64,000 bases of DNA from an uncultured Lachnospira sp. (GCA_944381165.1 CALWKC010000001.1:62001-126000); one strand, 5' to 3'. Counted from the stretch's first letter, positions 26,105-35,388 are shown. Notes: generated from the sequence alone by a model not told the origin. Numbers and translations: made by a program.

Positions 26105-27829
26105 TTATAACGGCGCGTCCGCAAGAAACTTCCCCTCAAATTCCTTCGCCGGAACAGGTTTTCCGTAATAATATCCCTGTATAAAATCCGCTCCCAGCGA
26201 AAGGACACAAGACAGCTCTTCCTCTGTCTCAACGCCCTCAACACACACGCTTATTCCAAGTGTGTGAGCCATATCAATAATATATTTAACCAGTGCGGAA
26301 TTATCCTTGCTCTTATCTATATTCTGAACAAACATTCTGTCAACTTTTATTATTTTAAATGTCATATCACGAATATAGCGAAGATTAGAATATCCCGTTC
26401 CGAAATCATCAATAGCCAGCTTAAAGCCAAGACCTTCAAACGAATGCAGAACATTTCTCACCATTGAATTGCTCTCAAGCTCACCGCTTTCCGTAATCTC
26501 AAACACAATATTTTTATGGTTTAAACCGTGCTCGTTTATACATTTTAACGCATCCTTCACTACATCGCTTTTTATAATCTGTACAAATGACAAATTAATG
26601 TGAACTATAAAATCAGGAATATACTTGATCCATTTTTTACACCGTGAAGCAGCCTGTCTTATAATCCATTTTCCAAGAGGTATAATCAATGAACTCTCCT
26701 CAAGAAGAGGAACAAACTCAACAGGGGACATAAAACCGTATTTCTTACTGTTCCACCTTATAAGCGCCTCCGCCCCGTTAATCCTTTTTTCTGAAGCGCT
26801 GTAAATAGGCTGGTAATATACTTCAAAGCCCTCGAAATTATGTGTGATGCTGTTTCTCAAATTTTCCTGAACATCCATTATATGTATATAATTTTTATAG
26901 TGTTCATCGGAATAAGGTACAAAAGTATTGCGCCCTCTTTTTTTTGCCTCATGAAGCGCAAACTTTACGCTCTGCATCACATTTTCAAATGTATCGCTCT
27001 CTGTTGAAAACAGACTTGCCCCTCCCGAAATAGTATAAAATATATTATAATTTTTCTTTTTAATTAACTTATCTATTTTTTGTCTTATTTTTTTGTATAA
27101 AATCTTTGCACATCCGATAAGCTCTGCTTCATCATCGCTTTCGTCTGAAATATTTTTGCCTTTATCAGCAATATATAGCACGGCAAATTCATCGCCCTTA
27201 AGCCTGAATACATTTTTTGTTCCGCCGACACACTCAACAATACATTTTGCAACATCGGCAAGAACACCGTCACCTGTCTTAGCGCCGTGTTTTTCATTTA
27301 TAGCCTTAAAATTATCGACACCTACAAGCAGAATATATCCACGGGTATCACCCTCATCTGACTGAAGAGAATTATATCTGCCTTCAAGCATCATTTCACT
27401 GAAAAGACTTGTGATATTGTCATAGCGCTTCGCATTGCCTATCTCGGTTACAGAGCCTATAAGAAAGAGAGTGTCGCTTTCTCTGTCATATACGGTCTCC
27501 CCCTTGCAGTTAATCCAGACCGGATTATGCTGCCTGTTGTACCACCGGTACTCCAAGTCATGCTTTCCCTTTTTGTCTCTTATAATTCTTTGTATATCTG
27601 CCGACAATATAGCTATATCGTCAGGATATATTACTTTTTCAAGCTTTTTAAGCGCGTTGTCAAACGAAGAGCTCTCCAGTTCAAACGCTTCCACTGCCTT
27701 CTGACTTATTGAATAGTGGTCGTTCGTCAAATCATAGACAAATATGCAACCTGATGTGCATTCATCCAATATAGAGATGAGCTGCTCATAATTTAAAACC
27801 TGTGAAACCTTTTCATTTTTCCACTCCAT
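26105..27829 (-). CDS. PAS-GGDEF-EAL protein, probable c-di-GMP phosphodiesterase
   Basis: A 574-residue cytoplasmic protein: PAS-like fold (about 15-130), GGDEF domain (about 160-300) and EAL domain (about 320-570). The GGDEF signature reads KGDEF (211-215) with no RxxD inhibitory site, so cyclase activity is doubtful. The EAL residues look complete: Glu354 of EAL, Asn412, Glu444, Asp474/Asp475, Lys495, Glu531 and QGYYYGKP. I infer an active phosphodiesterase, with the GGDEF as a possible GTP-sensing module. The start (27827-27829) has GAGGGGCGAAAG upstream; a longer frame lacks a site. It follows proA by 79 bases. Confidence 0.92.
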   Translation of the reverse strand: MEWKNEKVSQVLNYEQLISILDECTSGCIFVYDLTNDHYSISQKAVEAFELESSSFDNALKKLEKVIYPDDIAILSADIQRIIRDKKGKHDLEYRWYNRQHNPVWINCKGETVYDRESDTLFLIGSVTEIGNAKRYDNITSLFSEMMLEGRYNSLQSDEGDTRGYILLVGVDNFKAINEKHGAKTGDGVLADVAKCIVECVGGTKNVFRLKGDEFAVLYIADKGKNISDESDDEAELIGCAKILYKKIRQKIDKLIKKKNYNIFYTISGGASLFSTESDTFENVMQSVKFALHEAKKRGRNTFVPYSDEHYKNYIHIMDVQENLRNSITHNFEGFEVYYQPIYSASEKRINGAEALIRWNSKKYGFMSPVEFVPLLEESSLIIPLGKWIIRQAASRCKKWIKYIPDFIVHINLSFVQIIKSDVVKDALKCINEHGLNHKNIVFEITESGELESNSMVRNVLHSFEGLGFKLAIDDFGTGYSNLRYIRDMTFKIIKVDRMFVQNIDKSKDNSALVKYIIDMAHTLGISVCVEGVETEEELSCVLSLGADFIQGYYYGKPVPAKEFEGKFLADAPL

Positions 27830-27908
27830 CTTTCGCCCCTCAATTAAATAAAAAACAGATTGATACGTTTTGCTGCATTGCCGAGCACCGGCTGCGTCAG
27901 GCATATGT

Positions 27909-29156
27909 CTATTTTCTTACCTGTCCGTCTCCCAGTATTACATATTTTCCGGTAGTAAGAGCCTCAAGTCCCATAGGTCCGCGGGCATGAATCTTTTGTG
28001 TGCTTATGCCAATCTCTGCTCCGAAACCGAATTCAAACCCGTCCGTAAAGCGTGTAGAGGCATTGACATAAACGGCTGCTGCGTCTATTTCATCAAGAAA
28101 CTTTTTTGACGACTTATAGTCGTTTGTTATGATAGCCTCCGAGTGCCCTGTGTTATATTTGTTGATATGCTCAATCGCCTCTTCCAGAGATGACACGGTT
28201 TTTAATGAGATAATATAATCGAGATATTCCTTTCCCCAGTCCTCTTCTTTTGCAGGCACTATTCGGCTGTCAGCAGCACATGCTGTCTCATCTCCGCGCA
28301 CTTCAACATTCTTTTCCTTCAATCTGTCAACAACCAAAGGTATAAATGTATCCGCAATATTTTTGTGTACCACAAGCGATTCACACGCATTGCACACTCC
28401 GATTCTCTGTGTTTTTGCGTTGTATATTATATCGCACGCCATGTTAAAATCGGCATCCTCATGTACATAAATATGGCAGTTTCCCGTTCCTGTCTCAATT
28501 ACGGGAACAGTGCTGTTATTTACAACATTTTTGATAAGCCCGGCTCCGCCTCTTGGAATAATCACGTCAACATAATCATTCATTTTCATGAGTTCATTTA
28601 CATATTTTCTGTCTGTGTCCGATATGAGAAGGACCGCATCCTCACACAAACCTGATTTTGCGAGACTCTCTCTTATTATCCCGACCAGCTTAAGATTAGA
28701 GTTTATGGAATCACTTCCGCCTCTCAGAATAACCGCGTTGCCCGACTTAAAAGTAAGACCGAAGGCGTCAACTGTAACATTTGGACGAGATTCGTAAATA
28801 ATCCCCACAACACCCAAAGGAACACGCTTATATCCAATCATAAGCCCGTTTGGACGGGTTTTCACAGAGGTTATTTCTCCGATAGGGTCGTCAAGCGACG
28901 CAAGCTGTCTTAAGCCCTCAGCCATCCCCTCTATTCTTGCGTCAGTCAGCGTAAGCCGGTCAATAAGCGCCGGCTTCATTCCGTTTTTATGCGCAGCCTC
29001 AAGGTCAATACTGTTTGCCTCTTTAATCTCATCAGCATGCGCTTCTAATTCCCGCGCAACACTTATAAGCGCGTCATTTTTTGACGTAGCGCCCAGTTTT
29101 GCGATAATACGGGAAGCCTTTTTAGCCCGCTGCCCCATAATCTCCAATGCTTCCAT
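27909..29156 (-). CDS. proA: Glutamate-5-semialdehyde dehydrogenase (gamma-glutamyl phosphate reductase)
   Basis: A 415-residue aldehyde-dehydrogenase-fold enzyme of proline synthesis, reducing gamma-glutamyl phosphate with NADPH. The active-site Cys is in [15 protein letters not shown]; other motifs are [28 protein letters not shown] and [28 protein letters not shown] sits seven bases before the ATG, within a structured leader (see 29161-29271). proB, the preceding pathway step, is 1.8 kb upstream, separated by two genes. Confidence 0.96.
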   Translation of the reverse strand: MEALEIMGQRAKKASRIIAKLGATSKNDALISVARELEAHADEIKEANSIDLEAAHKNGMKPALIDRLTLTDARIEGMAEGLRQLASLDDPIGEITSVKTRPNGLMIGYKRVPLGVVGIIYESRPNVTVDAFGLTFKSGNAVILRGGSDSINSNLKLVGIIRESLAKSGLCEDAVLLISDTDRKYVNELMKMNDYVDVIIPRGGAGLIKNVVNNSTVPVIETGTGNCHIYVHEDADFNMACDIIYNAKTQRIGVCNACESLVVHKNIADTFIPLVVDRLKEKNVEVRGDETACAADSRIVPAKEEDWGKEYLDYIISLKTVSSLEEAIEHINKYNTGHSEAIITNDYKSSKKFLDEIDAAAVYVNASTRFTDGFEFGFGAEIGISTQKIHARGPMGLEALTTGKYVILGDGQVRK

Positions 29157-29160
29157 ATAT

Positions 29161-29271
29161 AATCCTCCGTTTCCGGAGCGTTTACGTAAGAAAAATCTCG
29201 AAGAAAATCTCGCTAAGGCGATTTTTCTTCTGCGATAATGTCAGTTTGTGACGCTCCGGCACAAACCGACA
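29161..29271 (-). promoter_or_regulatory. Structured leader of proA, candidate cis-regulatory RNA
   Basis: A 12-bp stem (TGTCGGTTTGTG 29271-29260 with CACAAACTGACA 29250-29239, one G-U) closes a loop CCGGAGCGT (29259-29251). Eight loop bases are the exact complement of CGCTCCGG at 29180-29173. That second segment also starts a GAAA-tetraloop hairpin, CTCCG-GAAA-CGGAG (29178-29165), which covers the proA Shine-Dalgarno GGAGG (29168-29164). In between, AAGAAAAATC can pair with either of two downstream arms. The layout fits an on/off translational switch. This is read from sequence only; no known riboswitch family is recognised. Confidence 0.5.
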
Positions 29272-29279
29272 ATTTATTT

Positions 29280-29834
29280 TCAATATATCCCCGACTGCGT
29301 TATAATTACATCAGGGCAAATATCAAAAGGCTCCGACTCAAGATTTTCAACAATCTGAAAATCAAATCCAACTGCGGCTTTATAAACTTCCGTGTTGCTC
29401 TCAAGAAATCTGTCATAAAAACCGCCTCCGTAACCTGCTCTGTGATGTTCGGCGTCAAATGCAAGCCCCGGCATAACCATAAATGTATATTCCCCGGACG
29501 GAAGCCAGCATAAGCTGCTGTCCGAAACCGGCTCCATTATTCCATATGCCCCTGGTACAAGCTCTCCAAGCGATAAGATGCGCAGAAATTTCATCTGACC
29601 TCCGGTAATTTTAGGCACATATACATTCTTGCCAAGCGAAAGACAGTCACTAATAAACTCATATGTATCCGCTTCCTGATTATAGCTTACATATGTCAGA
29701 ATGTCATCAGCACGGACAAATTCCGGCAGAGCTTTAAGGCGCTTAAAAATTTCACGGCTGTATTTCTTAACCGTCTGAGTATCAAGCTTTCGCTTTTCAC
29801 CGCGCACAAAATCCCTTGCTTCCTGCTTTGTCAT
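29280..29834 (-). CDS. 5-formyltetrahydrofolate cyclo-ligase family protein
   Basis: A 184-residue enzyme that converts 5-formyl-THF to 5,10-methenyl-THF with ATP. The family C-terminal motif is clear: VMPGLAFDAEHHRAGYGGGFYDRFL; the N-terminal part has KQEARDFVRGEKRKL. The ATG at 29832-29834 has GGAGG upstream; an in-frame ATG ten codons earlier would overlap the preceding gene more. It sits between an unknown gene and proA, with no obvious functional link. Confidence 0.93.
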   Translation of the reverse strand: MTKQEARDFVRGEKRKLDTQTVKKYSREIFKRLKALPEFVRADDILTYVSYNQEADTYEFISDCLSLGKNVYVPKITGGQMKFLRILSLGELVPGAYGIMEPVSDSSLCWLPSGEYTFMVMPGLAFDAEHHRAGYGGGFYDRFLESNTEVYKAAVGFDFQIVENLESEPFDICPDVIITQSGIY

Positions 29835-29850
29835 AATAACCTCCGTGTGG

Positions 29851-30957
29851 CTAACCCTCAACAAATATCAGCAAATCATCAAAATGTTTTATGCAGCCCT
29901 TATATTTTCCTTTTGTTTTATAAACGGAATGATGAAGATTAGGAAAACGATATACCTTTACATGGTCGCTTTTCTTGCCGAAAAAAACATTTTTCCGGGT
30001 GTGAATACTTGTAACGACTATATTATCAAAAACATATTCCACACGAATATCAGACCCCAGCTTAATCTCTGTCTTCTGAGTATTAAGATTGATAATGCGC
30101 GTTCCCCTGTCACTTTTAAGAAAATTATACGGCACATCATCTATAACGTAAATATTGTCATAGTCCTGTGCTGCAGAGGTCATATTATTCATTCTAACGC
30201 GCTTTACTTTATTCTCGTAATCATACATTATAATTTCTTCCGTGCCGGCTGAAGCATCACGCTTTACATATAAAAGCATATTGCCGCGTTTGCGCATATG
30301 AAGAAGCTCAACCGTATCGCTCCCAATGTCAAGAACATCAGTATAGGTAATTCCGAGTCCAAGCACCATGTCGGACACAAATTGATTGACATTTATAACG
30401 CCTATTGTTTTGCTGCCCACCTTAATACCGCAGTGGTTGCCGCTTAACGGAACAATTCTGTCAATACCGTTAATTCCAAGCTCCTCATTGTCAAGCTTTA
30501 ATATTTTATTATTTTTTACATCTCTTAAAACAAGTTCAAATTTATCCTCTTCGGTTTCAAAAAGGCAGTAGTCCTGCGACATGATAAAAGTTTTCAGAGC
30601 ACCGTTTTTTTTCAGGCTTTCGGTGCTGACAATCTGTGTGTGAATCACAGAACTTTCCTGCAATGAAATCTGATACCAATAGTAGGTTATCTCTGTTTCG
30701 CGTTCATTAATCATTCTCGCCGAAGTAAATACGAAATAATCTCTCTCTTCTTCCCCGTAATAAATTTTTGTGACATTAAATTTCGGTATTTCAGGCATAA
30801 TTTCAAACCGCTCGTTTGTCAGCGGATTAAACAGGAAAATCCTTTTTCCGTTGAACTCCTCAAAGCGCCGGTTATCGTCAATGACTTGAAGAAGTATTTC
30901 CCTGTTTACGGGAATATACATACCCTCCTCAAAATTCTTGACCAGCTTAATGTCCAT
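29851..30957 (-). CDS. Hypothetical beta-rich protein between proB and proA
   Basis: A 368-residue protein I do not recognise. It has no signal peptide, membrane segment or catalytic motif. It is made of many short strand-like repeats separated by turns (for example RDYFVFTSARMI, DYCLFETEEDKFELVL, GIKVGSKTIGVINV, NMLLYVKRDA, EEIIMYDYENK, DNIYVIDDVPYNFL, RGTRIINLNTQK). This spacing suggests a beta-propeller, perhaps six or seven blades. The start has GGAGGTTTT. It is the second gene after proB in the same run, so it is probably co-expressed with proline synthesis and folate genes. Confidence 0.75.
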   Translation of the reverse strand: MDIKLVKNFEEGMYIPVNREILLQVIDDNRRFEEFNGKRIFLFNPLTNERFEIMPEIPKFNVTKIYYGEEERDYFVFTSARMINERETEITYYWYQISLQESSVIHTQIVSTESLKKNGALKTFIMSQDYCLFETEEDKFELVLRDVKNNKILKLDNEELGINGIDRIVPLSGNHCGIKVGSKTIGVINVNQFVSDMVLGLGITYTDVLDIGSDTVELLHMRKRGNMLLYVKRDASAGTEEIIMYDYENKVKRVRMNNMTSAAQDYDNIYVIDDVPYNFLKSDRGTRIINLNTQKTEIKLGSDIRVEYVFDNIVVTSIHTRKNVFFGKKSDHVKVYRFPNLHHSVYKTKGKYKGCIKHFDDLLIFVEG

Positions 30958-30992
30958 AAAACCTCCGTCTGCACATCCATGTTTAAATGAGT

Positions 30993-31841
30993 TTATATAA
31001 GTTCCAATATATCAAAATTGCTGTCCTTATGCTGTAAAAATAATGTTCCCACTTCTTCCCCGTTTATAATACGATGAATATTATTCACGTCATTTCCGTT
31101 GGTGATAACCATATCCGCTCCTGAATAATTAGCTATCTGCGCCGCGACAAGCTTTGTTGACATCCCGCCCGTGCCGACGCTGCTTCCTGAAGAAGCCTTA
31201 CCCATGTGAATAAGATTATCGTCTATCTTTTCAACAAGATTTATAAACTTTGCGTCGGGATTTTCGTTAGGGTCATCCGTATAAAGCCCGTCTATATCAG
31301 ATAAGAGTATAAGCAAATCCGCTCCGGTAATAGCCACTACAAGAGCCGAAAGTTTGTCATTATCACCGAAGGTCTGAACATACTCAATCTCATAAGTTGA
31401 AATGACATCATTCTCGTTTACAATGGGAACCGCGCCTATATGCAGAAGCTCCTTAAAAGTGTTCTCGGCGTTTGTCCTGGCAACATGGTTTAACATTGTG
31501 TATTTTGTAAGCAGAACCTGTGCCGCAATAGTATTATATTCAGCAAATATTTTCTGGTAAACCATCATGAGCTTAGCCTGTCCTATTGCCGCACATGCCT
31601 GTTTGACAGGAAGCTCGTCCGGTCTTTCATGAAGTCCTATGGAATTTCTTCCCACCGCTATAGCTCCTGAGGAAACAAGAATAACATCCTTTCCGGAATT
31701 TTTTATATCAACCAGCGTCCTTACAAGCCGCTCCACCTTGAGAAGATTGAGCTTTCCGGTCTCGCTGTGCATAAGCGATGAAGAGCCGATTTTAACTACA
31801 ATTCTTTTTTTGTCCTTCAGAAATTTTCTTTCGTTACACAT
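30993..31841 (-). CDS. proB: Glutamate 5-kinase, short form without PUA domain
   Basis: A 282-residue amino-acid kinase catalysing the first step of proline synthesis. Motifs are RIVVKIGSSSLM, VSSGAIAVGRNSIGL, NENDVIS, FGDNDKLSALVV, LLSDIDGLYTDDPNENPDA and GTGGMSTKLVAAQIAN. E. coli ProB is about 367 residues with a C-terminal PUA domain; here the protein ends after the kinase domain (HKDSNFDILELI), as in some clostridia. The feedback site is in the kinase domain, so proline inhibition may persist. GGAGCAGAC precedes the ATG. Confidence 0.95.
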   Translation of the reverse strand: MCNERKFLKDKKRIVVKIGSSSLMHSETGKLNLLKVERLVRTLVDIKNSGKDVILVSSGAIAVGRNSIGLHERPDELPVKQACAAIGQAKLMMVYQKIFAEYNTIAAQVLLTKYTMLNHVARTNAENTFKELLHIGAVPIVNENDVISTYEIEYVQTFGDNDKLSALVVAITGADLLILLSDIDGLYTDDPNENPDAKFINLVEKIDDNLIHMGKASSGSSVGTGGMSTKLVAAQIANYSGADMVITNGNDVNNIHRIINGEEVGTLFLQHKDSNFDILELI

Positions 31842-31884
31842 GTCTGCTCCTGCATTTCTAAATAAATATTTAATTTATTCTACA

Positions 31885-33561
31885 CTATTTACCGTAAAAA
31901 TTCAACGCTATCTTTTCCGCAACCTTCATTCCGTCAACAGCAGCAGATGTTATCCCTCCGGCATAACCCGCTCCCTCGCCGCACGGATACAGGCCTTTTA
32001 TATCCGACTCACAGTTTTCGTCCCGCCAAATTCTTACCGGACTTGAAGTTCTGCTCTCCACTCCCGAAAATACCGCGTCTGCCATATCAAAGCCCTTTAT
32101 ATAATTTGCAAAGCCTGTTACCCCCTCGCTTATCGCCTCACTCAGGTTATTCCCCAGCACTTCTCTTAAATTTGCAAAGCTGAAGCTGCCCCTGATACAC
32201 GGACTGACTGCCCCAAAGCCCTCAGATACCCTGTTCAGCTTAAAATCCCCGAGAAGCTGAACTGGAATATTTCCGTTTCCGCTCCTGTACGCCATACTCT
32301 CAAGCCTGCGCTGAAATTCCATGCCCGAAAGAGGCGTATCTCCGCCGTAATCTTCAGGCGTTACGGTAACTATGATTGCGCTGTTTGCATTTTTTCCGCT
32401 GCGTCCCGAATAGCTCATGCCGTTTACTGCAATTCTTTCACGCTCCGACGACGCGTTTACGACATAGCCTCCGGGGCACATACAGAACGAATAAACGCCC
32501 CTTCCCCCTGACGTCTGATAAGTCACCTTATAGTCGGCGGCGGGCATTTTGTACATCGTATCCCCGTAAGCGTTATAGTCTATAAATGACTGCGGATGCT
32601 CAAGGCGCAGTCCGACAGCAAATGATTTTGCGCTCATTGAACAGCCGCTCTCCGCAAGCATCTCAAATGTATCTCTCGCGCTGTGTCCAATGGAAAGACA
32701 CAGACAGTCACATGAAAGCTCATAGCTTTCTCTGCTTTTAACGTTCTCAATCTTTACTCCCGAAAGTCTTTTCGTTTTGCCTCGGTTTTCAGTTATCAGC
32801 TCTGTAATTCTGCTGTTAAAGCGCACCTCGCCTCCCAGCTCTATAATACGGGAGCGTATCCCCGATACAATTCCCGTCAGCACATCAGTACCTATATGGG
32901 GCTTATTCATATACAGAACTGACGAATCCGCGCCAAACTCGACAAAGATTTTAAGCATCTCTTTTATCCTGCCGCTTGTGTCCTTAATCATGGTGTTTAG
33001 TTTTCCGTCCGAAAATGTTCCGGCTCCGCCCTCACCGAACTGCACGTTGGATTCTGTATTCAGCTCTCCCGTGCTCCAGAATTTTTCCACCGTTTTTTTT
33101 CGCTCTTCCACAGACTCCCCGCGCTCAATAACTATAGGACACAGTCCAGCCTGTGCCAGCATGAGCGCCGCAAACATGCCTGATGGACCAAAGCCTGCAA
33201 TTACCGGACGTTTAAACTTTCCTGCATTCACCGCTATCTCCGCTCTTGGAAAACAGTATTCATGTATCTGTGTAATTGCAGCGTTTTTAATCGTCTTTTT
33301 ATGCTTTCCCGCCATGAATTTACCTTTAAGCACATCATTTAAGCTGACGCTTTTCCCGCCTATTATGACCTCAGCGACATCCACGCTGTACACATAAAAA
33401 ATATCCGGCTTACGTCTTGCATCAAGGGATTTTTTTGATATGCTCCATCTGACATTACAATTCTTCGGAAGCATCAGAAGGTGCCTGACGGCTGCGTCAA
33501 GCATATCCTCCGGCTGGTCTGGCTTCAATTTTATCTGGCTTATACGCAATACTGTACTCAT
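31885..33561 (-). CDS. FAD-dependent dehydrogenase (COG2509 type)
   Basis: A 558-residue flavoprotein. After about 105 N-terminal residues comes the FAD-binding Rossmann motif VIAGFGPSGMFAALMLAQAGLCPIVIERG. Other segments are GEGGAGTFSDGKLNT, CLSIGHSARDTFEML, YSFCMCPGGYVVNASSE, and the C-terminal FAD motif GLYPCGEGAGYAGGITSAAVDGMKVAE. The COG2509 group is widespread in clostridia and its substrate is unknown. It lies 43 bases before proB and follows another flavoprotein gene. Confidence 0.85.
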   Translation of the reverse strand: MSTVLRISQIKLKPDQPEDMLDAAVRHLLMLPKNCNVRWSISKKSLDARRKPDIFYVYSVDVAEVIIGGKSVSLNDVLKGKFMAGKHKKTIKNAAITQIHEYCFPRAEIAVNAGKFKRPVIAGFGPSGMFAALMLAQAGLCPIVIERGESVEERKKTVEKFWSTGELNTESNVQFGEGGAGTFSDGKLNTMIKDTSGRIKEMLKIFVEFGADSSVLYMNKPHIGTDVLTGIVSGIRSRIIELGGEVRFNSRITELITENRGKTKRLSGVKIENVKSRESYELSCDCLCLSIGHSARDTFEMLAESGCSMSAKSFAVGLRLEHPQSFIDYNAYGDTMYKMPAADYKVTYQTSGGRGVYSFCMCPGGYVVNASSERERIAVNGMSYSGRSGKNANSAIIVTVTPEDYGGDTPLSGMEFQRRLESMAYRSGNGNIPVQLLGDFKLNRVSEGFGAVSPCIRGSFSFANLREVLGNNLSEAISEGVTGFANYIKGFDMADAVFSGVESRTSSPVRIWRDENCESDIKGLYPCGEGAGYAGGITSAAVDGMKVAEKIALNFYGK

Positions 33562-33599
33562 AAATCAACCTTTTCCCGTTATAGTTTTTTAAAACCGTT

Positions 33600-34913
33600 C
33601 TACTTCTGCAAATCTTCAACGGCTGACTGAGCAGCCGCTCTTCCTGCCGTAATGCCGCTGCTCCACGCCCACTGAAGATTATAGCCTCCGCATTTCCCGT
33701 CAACATCCGCTATCTCCCCGGCAAAATATAATCCGCCGCACAGACGCGACTGCATTGTATCCGAATCAAGCTGAGACAGCGCTACGCCGCCCTGACATAC
33801 CTGACAATTTTCAAAGCCTTTAAAGCCTGTGATCTCAAATTCAAAATTTTTCAGAAACCTGACAAGTTTTTTTGCCCTTTTGCCTCCGAGCTGACCTATA
33901 TGCATGTTTATATCAATTCCCATTGACTTGGCGGCGCCGTATACCAGCTTTTTATTAATTATTCCCGCAAAAAACTGTTCGACGCTCTTTGACGGCTCAC
34001 GAAGTATTCTTATGTCAATATCATTTTCCAGCTCCTCCTGCGGTATATCAGGAAGCATATCGATAACCGCCTTAACGCTCTTTCCTGAATCCACGCCGCG
34101 AACAGCATATCTGCTCACCTGAAATACCGGTATGCCTGAAATTCCGTAATCCGTATACTGTATTTCGCCTGTATCCGAGCAGACCTCTTCACTTTCTATG
34201 TAAAGTTTGATTTTTCCTGTGCTTCTCACGCCTGACATTGCCCGGCAGTAAGCAAAGCTGCTGACAAGCTGAACAAGAGCCGGAAGCGGCTTTATTATCT
34301 TATGGCCGAAGCTCTCAGCAAGCCTGTAACCGCTGCCGTCAGAGCCTGTCGCCGGAGCCGCGCATGAGCCGGCCGCAATTATAAGCTTACCGCAGCATAT
34401 CTGAATTTTGCTCTTAATTAAATCTTTATTTTTATTTCCCGCGTCATCGGACGGCTCCTCGGACATAATCGCGTCGATAATAAATTTTTCATTGTTTGTT
34501 TTTGTAATTCCGATGATTTCACTTCTCAGAAAAACCCGGACGTCAAGTCTGTCAAGCTCCATTCTGAGGGCGTCCTGAAGCGACGCAGCCGTCTCAGAAT
34601 GAGGATAAATATATCCGTTTTTGGACTTGGGATAAACCCCGAGTTTTTTAAAAAAATCAATAACTGAATTTTCGTCAAATTTATTAATGACATTCATTAC
34701 AAATTCTGTATCGTCGTTCTGATAACATTTCCCGCTCATCTCAAGATTTGTAAAATTACATTTTCCGTTGCCTGTCTTAAGAAGCTTGCTCCCCAATCTC
34801 CTTGTATGTTCAATAACCGCTGTATTTGCGCCTCTCTCGGCTGCGGCAGCCGCAGCCGTCATTCCCGCGGCTCCTCCGCCAACAATAACGCAGTCGTATT
34901 CGTAGCGTTTCAT
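33600..34913 (-). CDS. HI0933/BaiN-family FAD-dependent oxidoreductase
   Basis: A 437-residue flavoprotein with the FAD-binding start CVIVGGGAAGMTAAAAAAERGANTAVIE, NGKCNFTN, and the C-terminal CGGLYFAGEIADVDGKCGGYNLQWAWSSG. This is the HI0933-like family (YhiN, BaiN). BaiN acts in bile-acid 7-dehydroxylation in some gut clostridia, but most members are of unknown substrate and no other bai gene is here. I start at ATG 34911-34913 with AGGA upstream; an upstream in-frame start adds 17 poor residues. Confidence 0.88.
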   Translation of the reverse strand: MKRYEYDCVIVGGGAAGMTAAAAAAERGANTAVIEHTRRLGSKLLKTGNGKCNFTNLEMSGKCYQNDDTEFVMNVINKFDENSVIDFFKKLGVYPKSKNGYIYPHSETAASLQDALRMELDRLDVRVFLRSEIIGITKTNNEKFIIDAIMSEEPSDDAGNKNKDLIKSKIQICCGKLIIAAGSCAAPATGSDGSGYRLAESFGHKIIKPLPALVQLVSSFAYCRAMSGVRSTGKIKLYIESEEVCSDTGEIQYTDYGISGIPVFQVSRYAVRGVDSGKSVKAVIDMLPDIPQEELENDIDIRILREPSKSVEQFFAGIINKKLVYGAAKSMGIDINMHIGQLGGKRAKKLVRFLKNFEFEITGFKGFENCQVCQGGVALSQLDSDTMQSRLCGGLYFAGEIADVDGKCGGYNLQWAWSSGITAGRAAAQSAVEDLQK

Positions 34914-34960
34914 AAAAATCCTCATTTCCAAGCGACCTGTCGCATAATCCGACGGCGGCT

Positions 34961-35347
34961 TCATGAACTGTAAGCCTGCAGAAAATCATACAGGTTGTCC
35001 AGACCGTCAATATAAAGTCCGAGCTTTAACTGTTCCTTTATCTCGACAGGAAGTCCGTCCATATTTATATCAGCATAGTCGTAAAATTCTCTTTCCGGCT
35101 CCCTGTATATAACAACCCTGTCTTCCTCGTATATCAGATAAAAGCTGGAATCAATGTCTGTCTGCGCGGCAGTCGTCTCCTGCATATTTTTTATATTATC
35201 GCTGTTGTCAACAAACTGTTCCATTGACACATTTTCCTGATTTTTATTGTTCTTTTGCTTTCCGAAACTAAACAGGAAAGTGCCGAACCATATGATAAAA
35301 ATTACACCGACAATAATTCCGACAATATAACCCCATGTTTTTTTCAT
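34961..35347 (-). CDS. BofC-like C-terminal-domain membrane-anchored protein
   Basis: A 128-residue protein: one N-terminal transmembrane helix (about 5-29, YIVGIIVGVIFIIWFGTFLFSF), a polar Asn/Gln linker, and a C-terminal domain (about 75-128) reading YLIYEEDRVVIYRE ... GLPVEIKEQLKLG ... LDNLYDFLQAYSS. That ending resembles the BofC C-terminal domain. BofC in Bacillus is a forespore protein that restrains pro-sigma-K processing, but many clostridial proteins carry only this domain, so a sporulation role is inference. The nearest GGAGG is 36 bases upstream and is separated from the ATG by a hairpin (35358-35383). Confidence 0.65.
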   Translation of the reverse strand: MKKTWGYIVGIIVGVIFIIWFGTFLFSFGKQKNNKNQENVSMEQFVDNSDNIKNMQETTAAQTDIDSSFYLIYEEDRVVIYREPEREFYDYADINMDGLPVEIKEQLKLGLYIDGLDNLYDFLQAYSS

Positions 35348-35357
35348 ATCTGTTTTT

Positions 35358-35388
35358 CAGCCGTAAATATATTTGTCCGGCTGCCTCC
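35358..35388 (-). promoter_or_regulatory. Shine-Dalgarno followed by hairpin before the BofC-like gene
   Basis: GGAGG (35388-35384) is directly followed by a 6-bp perfect stem CAGCCG/CGGCTG (35383-35378 with 35363-35358) and then ten bases to the ATG at 35347. If the hairpin forms, the effective spacing becomes about ten bases. No other ribosome binding site is visible. Confidence 0.4.

Noticed and set aside
33600..34913. Bile-acid pathway gene baiN
   Set aside because: Family match is real, but no other bai gene is present and most HI0933-like proteins are unrelated to bile acids.
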